Notes under the pieces: generated by a model
Database searches by the model: none
What the model saw: only the letters and a program-made list of their open reading frames with translations
What the model was told of the DNA's origin: nothing
Part shown: one piece after another, positions 8,658-16,338 of the stretch
Position numbering within the stretch: the first letter of the stretch is position 1
Layout: every line of letters begins with the position of its first letter
From: a virus
Length of the DNA: 25,814 nucleotides
Strand: one strand, 5' to 3'
Virus record (IMG/VR): IMGVR_UViG_3300037584_001076
Coordinates: 1 to 25,814 of that record
Program-made: the position numbers and the translations under genes

Positions 8658-9050
8658 TTAGGCGTCAGTTCCGATTACCATGAACTCAACCACCGTAGGG
8701 TTAGTTGTAGCGTATGCTTTGAGCGTCAGTCCAGCATTGAGTGGCATGAATGCCCAGTCACCACCTGCCAGCTTCAAGATAACAGGGTCGCCAGAGGTTG
8801 TGTCGTCGTACACGTAGATGTAGTCGGTCGCTGTAGAATCTGTGTTCTTGATGTACAGGTATGCTGGTGCGCTGAAGTCAGATGCAGTAAACAAGGTTGT
8901 GGCCGCCGCATCCACGGCAGTAGCCGTCACAGGGCGACGTGCCAAGCCTGTAGTGTTGGCTGCGGTGATGCTTGTGTTTACACTGACTGCCAAGTTATCA
9001 GACAACAAGTCTGTGCTCGTCAATGAGATTGCTGCGGTTACTGTTGCCAT
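8658..9050 (-). CDS. Small beta-rich virion protein, possible capsid decoration (130 aa)
   Basis: The 130-aa product starts MATVTAAISLTSTDLL and is rich in Ala, Thr, Ser and Val, with very few charged residues. Regular beta-type strands include PAYLYIKNTDSTATDYIYVY and a WAFMPLNAGLTLKAY segment. This pattern is common in small surface proteins of marine phages: a strand-rich single domain with an 'xYLYIKNT' core. The gene sits next to the portal block and has a promoter-like TATATTTGC 16 nt upstream of its ATG (9066-9074), which may allow higher expression, as expected for a multi-copy virion component. The decoration role is inferred. Confidence 0.55.
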   Translation of the reverse strand: MATVTAAISLTSTDLLSDNLAVSVNTSITAANTTGLARRPVTATAVDAAATTLFTASDFSAPAYLYIKNTDSTATDYIYVYDDTTSGDPVILKLAGGDWAFMPLNAGLTLKAYATTNPTVVEFMVIGTDA

Positions 9051-9065
9051 TAGTTATTCTTTGAT

Positions 9066-9074
9066 GCAAATATA
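9066..9074 (-). promoter_or_regulatory. Promoter-like element TATATTTGC upstream of the 130-aa gene
   Basis: The - strand reads TATATTTGC, matching TAnnTTTG, 15 nt before the ATG at 9050. It lies in the 31-nt gap between the 101-aa and 130-aa genes. No -33 TTG is found at the usual distance. Support comes from the same nonamer at 3412, 11847 and (8 of 9) 16325. Confidence 0.5.
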
Positions 9075-9081
9075 TGAAACA

Positions 9082-9387
9082 TTACCACTTGACTTTGTTG
9101 GCCCAGTAGGCGGCGCTCATCTTGCCCTTCTTGATATTTCTTGAGTGTCTTGACTTGAAGCTTGCTCGCTTCTTCTTCATCTTGTCGGACTCTCCTGATT
9201 TTGGTTTGCCAGCGGTCTTAGCGCCCTGCTCGCCGAAGCGGATAAGCTTAATCTTGTCCCCTTCTTTGGCCAATACAATGTGAGACTTCTTCGGGTGACT
9301 TGGAGTCCTCTTGGCTTTGTTTACACCGCTGAGCCCGTGCTTCTTGAGCATGCGCTTGATTCGCGCTCTCATAGCTTCCTTGCTCAT
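9082..9387 (-). CDS. Small basic phage protein (101 aa)
   Basis: The 101-aa product is very rich in Lys and Arg. It contains the core KSHIVLAKEGDKIKLIRFG followed by Gly/Lys-rich and RASFKSRHSRNIKKGKMSAA segments, ending in YWANKVKW. I recognise this layout from many marine phage genomes, where it sits in head gene clusters; to my knowledge it has no settled function. The basic character suggests contact with DNA or RNA in the head. The ATG overlaps the portal stop by ATGA, so it is translationally coupled to the portal gene. High confidence that it is a gene; its function is unknown. Confidence 0.85.
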   Translation of the reverse strand: MSKEAMRARIKRMLKKHGLSGVNKAKRTPSHPKKSHIVLAKEGDKIKLIRFGEQGAKTAGKPKSGESDKMKKKRASFKSRHSRNIKKGKMSAAYWANKVKW

Positions 9388-11822
9388 CGTCTCATAAGTT
9401 CTTGGATGATGTCCCTATTGTCTTGGTCCTCAAGCTCAGGGCGCGAGCCCTTGCGCTGAGAGATGAGCTTGGACTGAGCCACAGCCTGCTTGTCAACGCG
9501 AGAGTCCTTCCTGTCATCCTTGCTCTTTTCAAGTTCCATACGGAACTGCTTGTCAGCTGCTTGGGTCTGTGCGTTCATTTGCATCTTGGCCATTTGCACC
9601 TGACCATCCATCTGCTGGCGAGCCTGAAGAATCTGAAGCTCGACTTGACCCTGAGCTTGAATCTTCTGCATGTCAATCTGACCCTTCATCTGGACTTCTT
9701 GCATGCGGAGCTGAGCAGCGGCCTGCTGAGACTGCATGTTCACCTGCGCTTGCATCTGCATTTGTTGTTGCTGCTGCTGCTGCAAGGCGGCGATTCTACG
9801 CTTGCGCCTGATGATGAGGAGTCTTTCCGCTTGGTCCAAATCTTTAAGACGGCGGATTGCCATAGCGTCCTCAAGGTCAATCTCTCTTTGTGCAAGTGAC
9901 TGCTGGATGTTTTGTTCGAGTAACAATTTGGCTTCGTCTGACATCTCTCGTTCCACAATCACACCGTAGTTGTGAAGTGGCAGAGAAGCAAACGAAGAAA
10001 GTACTTCCATGCTGGTAGTTCCGATGGCTCTTTCGTACGCCTCGTAGATGATTGAGTCAGGAGGCAGAACCTGCAAGCACTTCACCACGTCATCGCACAC
10101 TCTCTTGTACAAGACAGATGCTCCGTTGGTGATGTCATTGATTGCGTTGTTTCCTGCAGCGAGTTGCTGTTGGCGCACGCCTACAAGAGCGTCAGCCTTT
10201 GGTGAGCTACCATCAAGAACCTCGTTTACACCCGTGACGTCACGAATCATGCGGAGGTAGTGGTTATACAAACCAATCAGCTCGTTGATGTTTCGGATGG
10301 TGTTGTCAAGAGGACGAACAGGTGGGTTTTGGAATCCACCTTCTGGGTTCTTGCTTCTGTAGTAGAAGACACCAGTCTGCTCGTAGATGTCTTGGATGTC
10401 GAGCGGTTGAAGCTCTCCTCCTGCACCAAGCTGCACATTCTCCAAACCCTCGATGTCCACAATCAATCCATCAGGCTTGGCCTTAGCGATGGCTTGTTGA
10501 ATCTTGAGGTGGGTAAGCTGGAGCTGGTCAGCAAAGCCGATGACAGATGACACCATAGACTTGGGCATCTGACGACGGAAGTTCGTGGCGACTACGCTGT
10601 ACGAAAGACGAGCACGAGTCAGGTCGTGCATGTTCTTGGGGATGTCCTTCTTCATGCCATACCCGAACAACAGGCCGCTACCAATGACGTAGGAACCGCC
10701 GTACACACACATGTTTGGCATGGTGTGAATCTTTCTGTCGTAGACAGAGTCGTTAGGGAGCTTGTAGGTTTCGCCCTTGTAATAGAAACCGATGTTGCCG
10801 AACTGCGAGGTCTTCTCCTCGTAAATCATATCATCGACACCAAGGAACTCAAAGTCCAAGACGTCGACCAAGTATTCGTCGTAGCCGTAGACGTGAGTGC
10901 CGCGAGTTCTGTCGTAAACAGTTTGGTTGAACTGAGCCGCGTTATTGTAGGTGCGGTTCATCACAGCCTTCGCAATCTTCTTGTACTCCTCCTCCGGGAT
11001 GTCAGTCCCAGCAACTCTCTTGAGCTCTTGGATGGACATGCGCTTGACATGCCCAGCGTATACGATGTCAGAGAAGTTGGGGTCCTCCGTGCTGGAGTGG
11101 ATGAACTGAGCGGGGTCTACATACTCCGTCTTGATTCCGTAACTCGGGTCGTTGCTCCTCTTAACCACAGCCATGCCGTTGACCACAAGGTCCTCCACAG
11201 CTCTACGGAATACGACGTCATCAAAGTCATTCCAATCAAGAGTAAGTTTAGTAGCAAGTTGAGCAGCCACCTCAGCACTAGTCTTGATACTATCAGCCAA
11301 GTAAATCTCAGCCTCCTCGCTGTTGTCGGGGAGCCCCTCTGGCACAGCAGCTGTGTTGAGCCCAAGCGACTTAGCTTCCTCAATGACCTCTCTTTCTTCA
11401 ATAGCAAACTTGGCTAGAATCTTTTTCTTCTCCTTCTCGTCCTTTGACATAGGGTCAATCGCCTCCACATTGGGGCGGAACTTGCGAGAAAGAATCTTGT
11501 TTACTACAATCCGAACAAACTTGGGGACGACTGGAACTGGTGACCAATCGAGGTTAAGCAGCGTTCCGTCACCCGCTTGGGTGTCCATGCTGTTTAGGAT
11601 TTGTTTGTAGATTGATGTATCTTGCGTACCGTTAGCGTAATCTCTGTTTCGATTAAACTCGACGAGTCGCTTTCCGAACCCGTGAGAAAAATCGTCGAGG
11701 CCTCCCCACTGTGCCTCGATAGATTTAGCGTAAGCGATGCCGTAGTCCTTGCTTGCCTTAACGCTCGCTGGCGCCATAGGGTCTGGGAACTGGGAATACG
11801 ACTTTGGCTTGTGACCCTTCAT
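9384..11822 (-). CDS. Portal protein (812 aa) with long Gln/Met-rich C-terminal helix
   Basis: At 812 aa this matches large portal proteins of crAss-like and other Bacteroidota podoviruses. Portal features include the N-terminal lead, then a wing segment with YVDPAQFIHS at about 240, RRQMPKSMV near 430 and long helical regions. From about residue 680 the protein becomes a Q/M-rich coiled coil, beginning with seven consecutive Gln and continuing with MQxQ-type repeats for about 90 residues; a basic tail (SRVDKQAVAQSKLISQRKGS) follows. This could form the barrel or crown that reaches into the head. It is encoded directly after TerL, with a promoter-like element in the gap at 11847. The start ATG at 11822 lies in an AT-rich leader. 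The stop overlaps the next gene by ATGA. Confidence 0.85.
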   Translation of the reverse strand: MKGHKPKSYSQFPDPMAPASVKASKDYGIAYAKSIEAQWGGLDDFSHGFGKRLVEFNRNRDYANGTQDTSIYKQILNSMDTQAGDGTLLNLDWSPVPVVPKFVRIVVNKILSRKFRPNVEAIDPMSKDEKEKKKILAKFAIEEREVIEEAKSLGLNTAAVPEGLPDNSEEAEIYLADSIKTSAEVAAQLATKLTLDWNDFDDVVFRRAVEDLVVNGMAVVKRSNDPSYGIKTEYVDPAQFIHSSTEDPNFSDIVYAGHVKRMSIQELKRVAGTDIPEEEYKKIAKAVMNRTYNNAAQFNQTVYDRTRGTHVYGYDEYLVDVLDFEFLGVDDMIYEEKTSQFGNIGFYYKGETYKLPNDSVYDRKIHTMPNMCVYGGSYVIGSGLLFGYGMKKDIPKNMHDLTRARLSYSVVATNFRRQMPKSMVSSVIGFADQLQLTHLKIQQAIAKAKPDGLIVDIEGLENVQLGAGGELQPLDIQDIYEQTGVFYYRSKNPEGGFQNPPVRPLDNTIRNINELIGLYNHYLRMIRDVTGVNEVLDGSSPKADALVGVRQQQLAAGNNAINDITNGASVLYKRVCDDVVKCLQVLPPDSIIYEAYERAIGTTSMEVLSSFASLPLHNYGVIVEREMSDEAKLLLEQNIQQSLAQREIDLEDAMAIRRLKDLDQAERLLIIRRKRRIAALQQQQQQQMQMQAQVNMQSQQAAAQLRMQEVQMKGQIDMQKIQAQGQVELQILQARQQMDGQVQMAKMQMNAQTQAADKQFRMELEKSKDDRKDSRVDKQAVAQSKLISQRKGSRPELEDQDNRDIIQELMRR
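9762..9782 (-). repeat. Trinucleotide CAA/CAG tract in the portal gene
   Basis: Seven Gln codons in a row (four CAG then three CAA on the - strand) start the Gln/Met-rich helix of the portal protein. Such tracts can slip in replication; the mixed CAG/CAA codons would reduce this. Confidence 0.9.
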
Positions 11823-11846
11823 TACTTACTGTATTACAGGCAATGT

Positions 11847-11855
11847 GCAAATATA
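11847..11855 (-). promoter_or_regulatory. Promoter-like element TATATTTGC upstream of the portal gene
   Basis: The - strand reads TATATTTGC (TAnnTTTG match), 24 nt before the portal ATG at 11822 in the only gap between TerL and portal. With the bases before it (TTTTGTT) it forms a 16-base string identical to that at 3412-3427. No -33 TTG is found at the expected position. It may give portal and head genes their own late transcript. Confidence 0.55.
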
Positions 11856-11862
11856 AACAAAA

Positions 11863-14004
11863 TCACTTAGAGGGTTTTGAGAGCCCGCCCGGTGTGTAAG
11901 TGTATTTGCGGAAAAACTTTTTGCCTGTAAAGTCAGCCGCTTTTTTCTTCTGTACGACAGTCTGTGCAGCAAGCAACGCAAGCCCCGCACTAATTGTCAA
12001 GTCAAACTTTGTTCTGTTGTCAATTCTGTACCCAATCCAATCCTCTAGAGTTCGGTTGAAATACATCCTACCCACCTCACCCTTCTCGTTGATTCCCACG
12101 TGATTGTGTATGTAGTCCTCAATAGATTGTGCATGTGTGTGGATTACATCCTGTGAGTTAGACGGGATTCCCTTGGTCTTAGTTACAACAGACCCTGCCG
12201 TAGTAAGGTGTTGTGGTCTGTCAAGTAGATAGCCATCGTAACCCCTTGATTCAAAGTACCTTACGATACCGTACTTGTTGTTCTCCACGAGGAGTGGGTA
12301 GCCAAAGAAGAAGGACGCCATCAACACATCCTCGTAGAAAATTTTTGCCATAGGAGGGCGGGAGCAGTACTCTGCAACAAACATGTTAGAGGGGGCCCGC
12401 ATGTTGAACTTGTTGTAGATGTGACACGCTCCCTTTGAACCCCTTCCGTCTGTAGTAGCGTCGATGTCATAGGAGTCAACACCACCACAGCCAATCAGTT
12501 TGTTTGGGGCTACAAGCTTGCCCCTTTCAGTAATCTTTTGATTCCTGAGGTCAAGAGGAGGCATCCAAGACACAAACCACCTGCCCTCTGAAGTAGGAAC
12601 AAACACGACCTCCGTGTCTCTAACGCCCCCCTTCCATGTGAAGTTGCCACGCACAACGGGGTCTGGATACATGTTTTCGTTGTGGTCAATCTGCTCGTAA
12701 ATCTTTCCGATGTTGAACAGAGAGCCCTCGACGCTATCACGGAACGCCTCGTCTGTAGTAAAGGGGAACTGGCGAACGATTTCGTTCATCTCCCGAGCGT
12801 CATGCCTTAGAGCGTCCCTTTCGTTTTTTAGAAACTCCCTTGCGCCTATCTCTACGGTTTCCCCGTCCAGTGTTTCTATCTCCTGCTCCGGACTCTCGAT
12901 GATTGGTTTCCCGTACTTGTCGAAGAAGCCCTCTAAGGCTTCGTAAGCCGGAATAAAGATTTTGTACAATCCTGAGGTTGTCCTTCCGTTTTTGTTGCGT
13001 TCTTGTGGGTCTGAATCTTTCCAAAGCTCTTTGTATTCTTGACCTCCTTTGTCCATCGGGTTGACGGTGCTGCCCACAAGCGCCTTCCCGATAACACGGC
13101 GTCCCACAATCAAGCAAGTCCGTTGTATCCTCCATGCTTCTCTGATGTCTGTTGGTTTCTCCCACTTGCCTGCCTCATCGAGATACAAGATATGTAACTT
13201 CTCGCCATCGTAGGCATTGTTAGTGGTATTCTTCCAGTTGATGATTGTGTTCAGGGCGTCCCCTTTGATAGAGGTCTTGTTGTTTTTGGTAATCCTTTTG
13301 GACGGTTCTCTGAACGCCAACTCCATGCGCGGGTTGGTGGTACCGTCTTGGATAGGCTTAAAGAAGAACGGGTAGGACTTGAAGATAGCAACGACCTTCT
13401 TCATGAAGACGTTCTCCTGCGCGTCCTTACCCGTCTTCGACTGGATACCCAAAAGTTTGTCCTTGACCTGTGTGGCTTCGTCTACAAGAACGCAGGCGGA
13501 CATGTTGGTATACCCTGAGCGACGACACTTGGTATACAGTTGACCAAGGCATCTGGGGTCAGCCTCACACGCGGCCTGATGGACGAAGAGCTTACGTTGG
13601 AAGTCTAGGAAACTAGGATAGCCAATATCTATCTTGCTCCACTGAAGCATCATGTAGTGACGTCCAGTGACATAGGTAGGTTCTCCGTTGTTGTAGAACC
13701 AGTACCCTTCTCTGCGCCTGCGGAACTCCTCCTCGATAAAGGGAGAGAACCTTTGGCGAAACTCCTTGGGCATTTCATACCACTCGTCCATAGACTTGAT
13801 GCGAGCAAGCTCACTAGGCATCTCTGTCCTAGCCCAAGTCTGTAGGTGGGTGGGTAGGTCGTACCCTGCAATGTCTTTCTTTCGGGGCTGCTTAGGCAAG
13901 CAGATAGGTAGACCAGAGATGTCGATGACGTCTCCAATAGTGCCGCGCGGGCAAATGGATACGACTGGTTCGTCGTACTTCTCTATGTCTATCAGCCCTG
14001 TCAC
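11863..14004 (-). CDS. terL: Terminase large subunit, TerL (713 aa)
   Basis: This is the packaging ATPase-nuclease. Numbering from the chosen start: a NNGEPTYVTGRHYMMLQW segment near 105-122, typical of TerL N-termini; a variant Walker A (CRRSGYT) at 160-166; a Walker B plus catalytic Glu (LYLDEAG) at about 273-279; and a coupling GST near 311-313. In the nuclease half, acidic residues in GVDSYDID (Asp about 510) and LLVENN (Glu about 574) fit the RNase H-like metal site. An open frame reaches further up to an ATG at 14124, but its first 40 residues are the shadow of the upstream 97-aa gene. The GTG at 14004 overlaps the TGA of that gene (GTGA), giving 713 aa and classic translational coupling. 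The stop at 11863 is followed by a gap with a promoter-like element before the portal gene. Confidence 0.9.
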   Translation of the reverse strand: MTGLIDIEKYDEPVVSICPRGTIGDVIDISGLPICLPKQPRKKDIAGYDLPTHLQTWARTEMPSELARIKSMDEWYEMPKEFRQRFSPFIEEEFRRRREGYWFYNNGEPTYVTGRHYMMLQWSKIDIGYPSFLDFQRKLFVHQAACEADPRCLGQLYTKCRRSGYTNMSACVLVDEATQVKDKLLGIQSKTGKDAQENVFMKKVVAIFKSYPFFFKPIQDGTTNPRMELAFREPSKRITKNNKTSIKGDALNTIINWKNTTNNAYDGEKLHILYLDEAGKWEKPTDIREAWRIQRTCLIVGRRVIGKALVGSTVNPMDKGGQEYKELWKDSDPQERNKNGRTTSGLYKIFIPAYEALEGFFDKYGKPIIESPEQEIETLDGETVEIGAREFLKNERDALRHDAREMNEIVRQFPFTTDEAFRDSVEGSLFNIGKIYEQIDHNENMYPDPVVRGNFTWKGGVRDTEVVFVPTSEGRWFVSWMPPLDLRNQKITERGKLVAPNKLIGCGGVDSYDIDATTDGRGSKGACHIYNKFNMRAPSNMFVAEYCSRPPMAKIFYEDVLMASFFFGYPLLVENNKYGIVRYFESRGYDGYLLDRPQHLTTAGSVVTKTKGIPSNSQDVIHTHAQSIEDYIHNHVGINEKGEVGRMYFNRTLEDWIGYRIDNRTKFDLTISAGLALLAAQTVVQKKKAADFTGKKFFRKYTYTPGGLSKPSK

Positions 14005-14294
14005 TTGCTGAATCTTTCTGCAAAGCCACCTGAGTAGTCTTTGTCTTGGTCGATGCTGCCGTTCTCGCTCAGGTCCTTGACCATCTGCTCTAGCCGCTGC
14101 CTTTCGATTAACAGTTCTTTGCAATCTGTAGCGGTCTGTTTGATAGACTGCAGCTCAGCCTTGCGTGCGGCACCACCAGCTTCAGGGTCGACGGGACGCT
14201 TGACCTCCTCAATCATGTTGTCGATTGCAACAGCCATGCTATCCATCAGCCTGCGAGAGGCCTCTATGGTCTGAAACTTAGGACTCCTCGACAT
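14001..14294 (-). CDS. Small helical protein, candidate small terminase subunit (97 aa)
   Basis: The 97-aa product is almost entirely helical and charged: an Arg/Met-rich helix in the first 35 residues (RRLMDSMAVAIDNMIEEV), a Pro/Gly/Ala linker near 36-47, and a coiled-coil-like stretch with a KELLIERQRLEQMVKDL segment, ending in a Gly/Phe tail. It lies directly upstream of terL and shares GTGA with it, so the two are coupled. Position and helical, oligomer-forming character fit a TerS-type DNA recognition subunit, but no clear helix-turn-helix is seen. It overlaps the preceding gene by 17 nt. This assignment is an inference from place and composition. Confidence 0.6.
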   Translation of the reverse strand: MSRSPKFQTIEASRRLMDSMAVAIDNMIEEVKRPVDPEAGGAARKAELQSIKQTATDCKELLIERQRLEQMVKDLSENGSIDQDKDYSGGFAERFSK

Positions 14295-14868
14295 ACATCA
14301 TTTCTTCTGAGCGCATACGGAAGACAGTGGTGTCGTCCTCCAATCGCATCTCATAGTCTCTATTCTGCTTGAACCCTACGGTGTCCCCCGGCTTGACGCC
14401 TTGAGTAATCATGTCCTTGGGGCAGCAAAAAACTTTTGCCTTGAGGTGAGTCTTAGGCTTGAGGTCAACTACAATAATCTCGCTCTCTTCTGGCTCCTCC
14501 TCCTCGATTGGCTGCAGGAACACCCAGTCCGCGAGCATGTGAAGCTCACCAGTATCCTTGCTGCGATACGCAATGGCGTGACAGCTAAGAGTGTTTACTG
14601 GGTCATATCCAACGATGAACCTGTCCTCGTCGTCTACCTGAATCTTCAAAGCATCGGACATAACTACGTGGTGATGGAAGAACAGGGTGTCCCCCGGCTT
14701 CACATCCACGTCGTACTTGACTGGTGTTGACGTCACCTCACCGTACATGACACGGCGCTCGAACTCCTGCCACTTGGGGTCGACGTAAATCTCCGTGCCG
14801 TTGTCCAGCTCGATTGTGTCGTGATGAGTCTTCTCAAGCTTCACCACGAAGTGATACAGTGCCTTCAT
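14278..14868 (-). CDS. Probable tandem GroES-like co-chaperonin (196 aa)
   Basis: The 196-aa protein looks like two GroES/Cpn10 barrels in one chain. First half: a basic VKLEK strand, acidic loop, GTEIYVDP, RRVMYGEVTST, DVKPGDTLFFHHHVVM and a VGYDPVNTLSCHAIAYR end. Second half: VFLQPIEEEEPEESEIIVVD, a KAKVFCCP segment, GVKPGDTVGFKQNRDYEM and FRMRSEEMMYVEES. The second end matches the GroES C-terminus pattern V-GD-VIF-x-acidic-VLIMxExDILAIVE; both halves carry the VKPGDT turn. No single-barrel GroES is this long. Phages such as T4 (gp31) use their own co-chaperonin to fold the capsid protein in host GroEL. Its location one gene before the terminase block would fit that. The ATG overlaps the preceding stop (ATGA). 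Confidence 0.65.
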   Translation of the reverse strand: MKALYHFVVKLEKTHHDTIELDNGTEIYVDPKWQEFERRVMYGEVTSTPVKYDVDVKPGDTLFFHHHVVMSDALKIQVDDEDRFIVGYDPVNTLSCHAIAYRSKDTGELHMLADWVFLQPIEEEEPEESEIIVVDLKPKTHLKAKVFCCPKDMITQGVKPGDTVGFKQNRDYEMRLEDDTTVFRMRSEEMMYVEES

Positions 14869-15104
14869 TCAAAGTTACAATCGTATTCAACAATGACTGG
14901 GGTGTTCTCCACAGTCTTCCACAGGTAGGACGATTCATTGTCCTGAGTGTAGATGTTGTACCTACGAATGTTGTGCTTGAACATAGCGCGGTCATCCTCC
15001 TCTATGAGAACAACCTTACCTGCGCCAGCTTTCATGCCGACGTAGTACGCCATCGCGTCCTTTGGATTAGGACCGATGACGATTTTTCTAATCAAATTTT
15101 CCAT
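14865..15104 (-). CDS. Small conserved-looking protein of unknown function (79 aa)
   Basis: The 79-aa product has an N-terminal VIGPNPKDAMAYYVGM segment, then VVLIEEDDRAMFKHNIRRY, and ends in a beta-type PVIVEYDCNFE. It shows mixed alpha-beta order with a single Cys and no recognised motif. It lies 5 nt after the 104-aa gene and its TGA overlaps the GroES-like start (ATGA). Tight packing and coupling support it as a real gene. It might work with the co-chaperonin, but I cannot support a function from sequence. Confidence 0.75.
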   Translation of the reverse strand: MENLIRKIVIGPNPKDAMAYYVGMKAGAGKVVLIEEDDRAMFKHNIRRYNIYTQDNESSYLWKTVENTPVIVEYDCNFE

Positions 15105-15109
15105 TGTAT

Positions 15110-15424
15110 TTAGTTGAGGTTGAAGCCTAGGTCGTCTAGGTCGATGTCATCTATGTCGATGTCATTATCTTCAGATACTTTCTCGTAAGAAGCCATGATG
15201 GCTGTGAACAGCTCGGCAAGTTCTTCCGAGCTATCTACGTGCCATTTGCTGGCCACCTGCCAAGCAGGTCCAATCTCTGGGATGTCGTCAACAAGCCCGA
15301 GACCAAAGAGGTAAGCCACCCTTTCATTTACTTGATACTTCTCGATGACGTCTTCAAGCTGCGCCAAGACGTCGGCTACTTCTGAGATGAAGAGCTCCTT
15401 CAGGGTGGGGTCCATGGTTGTCAT
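15110..15424 (-). CDS. Acidic helical protein of unknown function (104 aa)
   Basis: The 104-aa product is strongly acidic, with a C-terminal Asp/Ile repeat (DNDIDIDDIDLDDLG). Residues 1-80 are helical and contain a W-V-A-S-K-W segment. There is no signal peptide or membrane segment. The ATG shares one base with the TAA of the fibre-like gene (TAATG). A role as an inhibitor, chaperone or DNA mimic could be guessed from the charge, but there is no evidence for any of them. Confidence 0.75.
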   Translation of the reverse strand: MTTMDPTLKELFISEVADVLAQLEDVIEKYQVNERVAYLFGLGLVDDIPEIGPAWQVASKWHVDSSEELAELFTAIMASYEKVSEDNDIDIDDIDLDDLGFNLN

Positions 15425-16305
15425 TATTGTCCGTTAATTGCTGCGATAGAGGTTGGCGTAGTTGAGTTCCCGATAAGAGTTCCGGTAACAAACCAGCCTG
15501 ATTCATCGTAGCAGGTAAGCTCTAGGCAGCTACCAGCTGCACCACCAATGTTGTTATGGTCTTGGTCTAGAGTAATTTGATTGTGCGTAGACACAGCGGC
15601 GGCTGCGGTTGCACGCAGGACTCTTTGTACAGAGACCTTGTTGTCTGTAGTAGACACGTGGGTGATTGCCCCGTAGAAGTAGTCCCCAGAAGCGGCATTG
15701 ATGTTGCAGGCAGTGTTAGAGCCTACGTCAACATAAATCCTAAAGAACCTGCCTTCAGTCGCTGCGGGAAGTGTTACGGTGTCTCCCGCAAGAGTGGTGC
15801 AATCCAAAAAGACTGTTTTACCAGAATCACTGCGAGCGCTAAGGCTTGTGGTTGAAGTAACCTTCTTTACGCCTCTGAGGTCGTACTTCGTGGTAACTGT
15901 CCCGCTTGTAGAAGTAAGGTTAATGTTCTGCCCCGATTGAAGGTTCACTGTAGATGCGTGACCTGACGAGTCTGTGACAGTAATGCCAATCCCGGTGCCG
16001 CTTCCATTGGAGGTTGAGCTTGAGCTTGCGCTCATCTGAACAGTCTTCAGGTTCGGCAAGGTGCGAGTACTAATCAATCCAGTAGAAGAATCTCTCACCA
16101 GAATTTCGTCGCTTGTAGACCTCGCTGGAGAATCAATCAGAAGATTCGTTACCTTTACCTGAGATGTAGACACAGATAGAGCAGTGTCGGTTCCCTGACC
16201 ATCAGTGATGACTTTAAGAGAGCCGCTGGCGCTACCGTTGTCGGTTGTCTTGAGGATTCCGACGTAGCTTGTTTTGATTTGAGTGCCTGATAGTGACGTT
16301 CCCAT
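15424..16305 (-). CDS. Fibre-like or surface structural protein (293 aa)
   Basis: The open frame extends upstream to 16389, but those 28 residues lie under the start of the opposite-strand gene. The ATG at 16305 gives MGTSLSGTQIKTSYVGILK, a start often seen in marine phage fibre or surface proteins, and has a promoter-like TATATTTG 19 nt upstream. The protein is very rich in Ser, Thr, Gly and Asn, with repeated short beta-type segments and a DSSTG turn near 85. From about residue 150 it has a distinct domain beginning with a VTSTTSLSARSDSG-type segment and containing FRIYVDVGS; its end is Gly-rich. No catalytic motif is visible. It may be a tail fibre, head fibre or decoration; which one cannot be decided here. 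Confidence 0.6.
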   Translation of the reverse strand: MGTSLSGTQIKTSYVGILKTTDNGSASGSLKVITDGQGTDTALSVSTSQVKVTNLLIDSPARSTSDEILVRDSSTGLISTRTLPNLKTVQMSASSSSTSNGSGTGIGITVTDSSGHASTVNLQSGQNINLTSTSGTVTTKYDLRGVKKVTSTTSLSARSDSGKTVFLDCTTLAGDTVTLPAATEGRFFRIYVDVGSNTACNINAASGDYFYGAITHVSTTDNKVSVQRVLRATAAAAVSTHNQITLDQDHNNIGGAAGSCLELTCYDESGWFVTGTLIGNSTTPTSIAAINGQ

Positions 16306-16324
16306 CTTGTTTTTTTTGTCTACA

Positions 16325-16332
16325 CAAATATA
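16325..16332 (-). promoter_or_regulatory. Promoter-like element TATATTTG upstream of the fibre-like gene
   Basis: The - strand reads TATATTTG (followed by TG), 19 nt before the ATG at 16305. It lies in the 33-nt gap between this gene and the divergent winged-helix gene, so a regulator bound here could act on both. No clear -33 box is seen. Confidence 0.45.
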
Positions 16333-16338
16333 CTCAAA

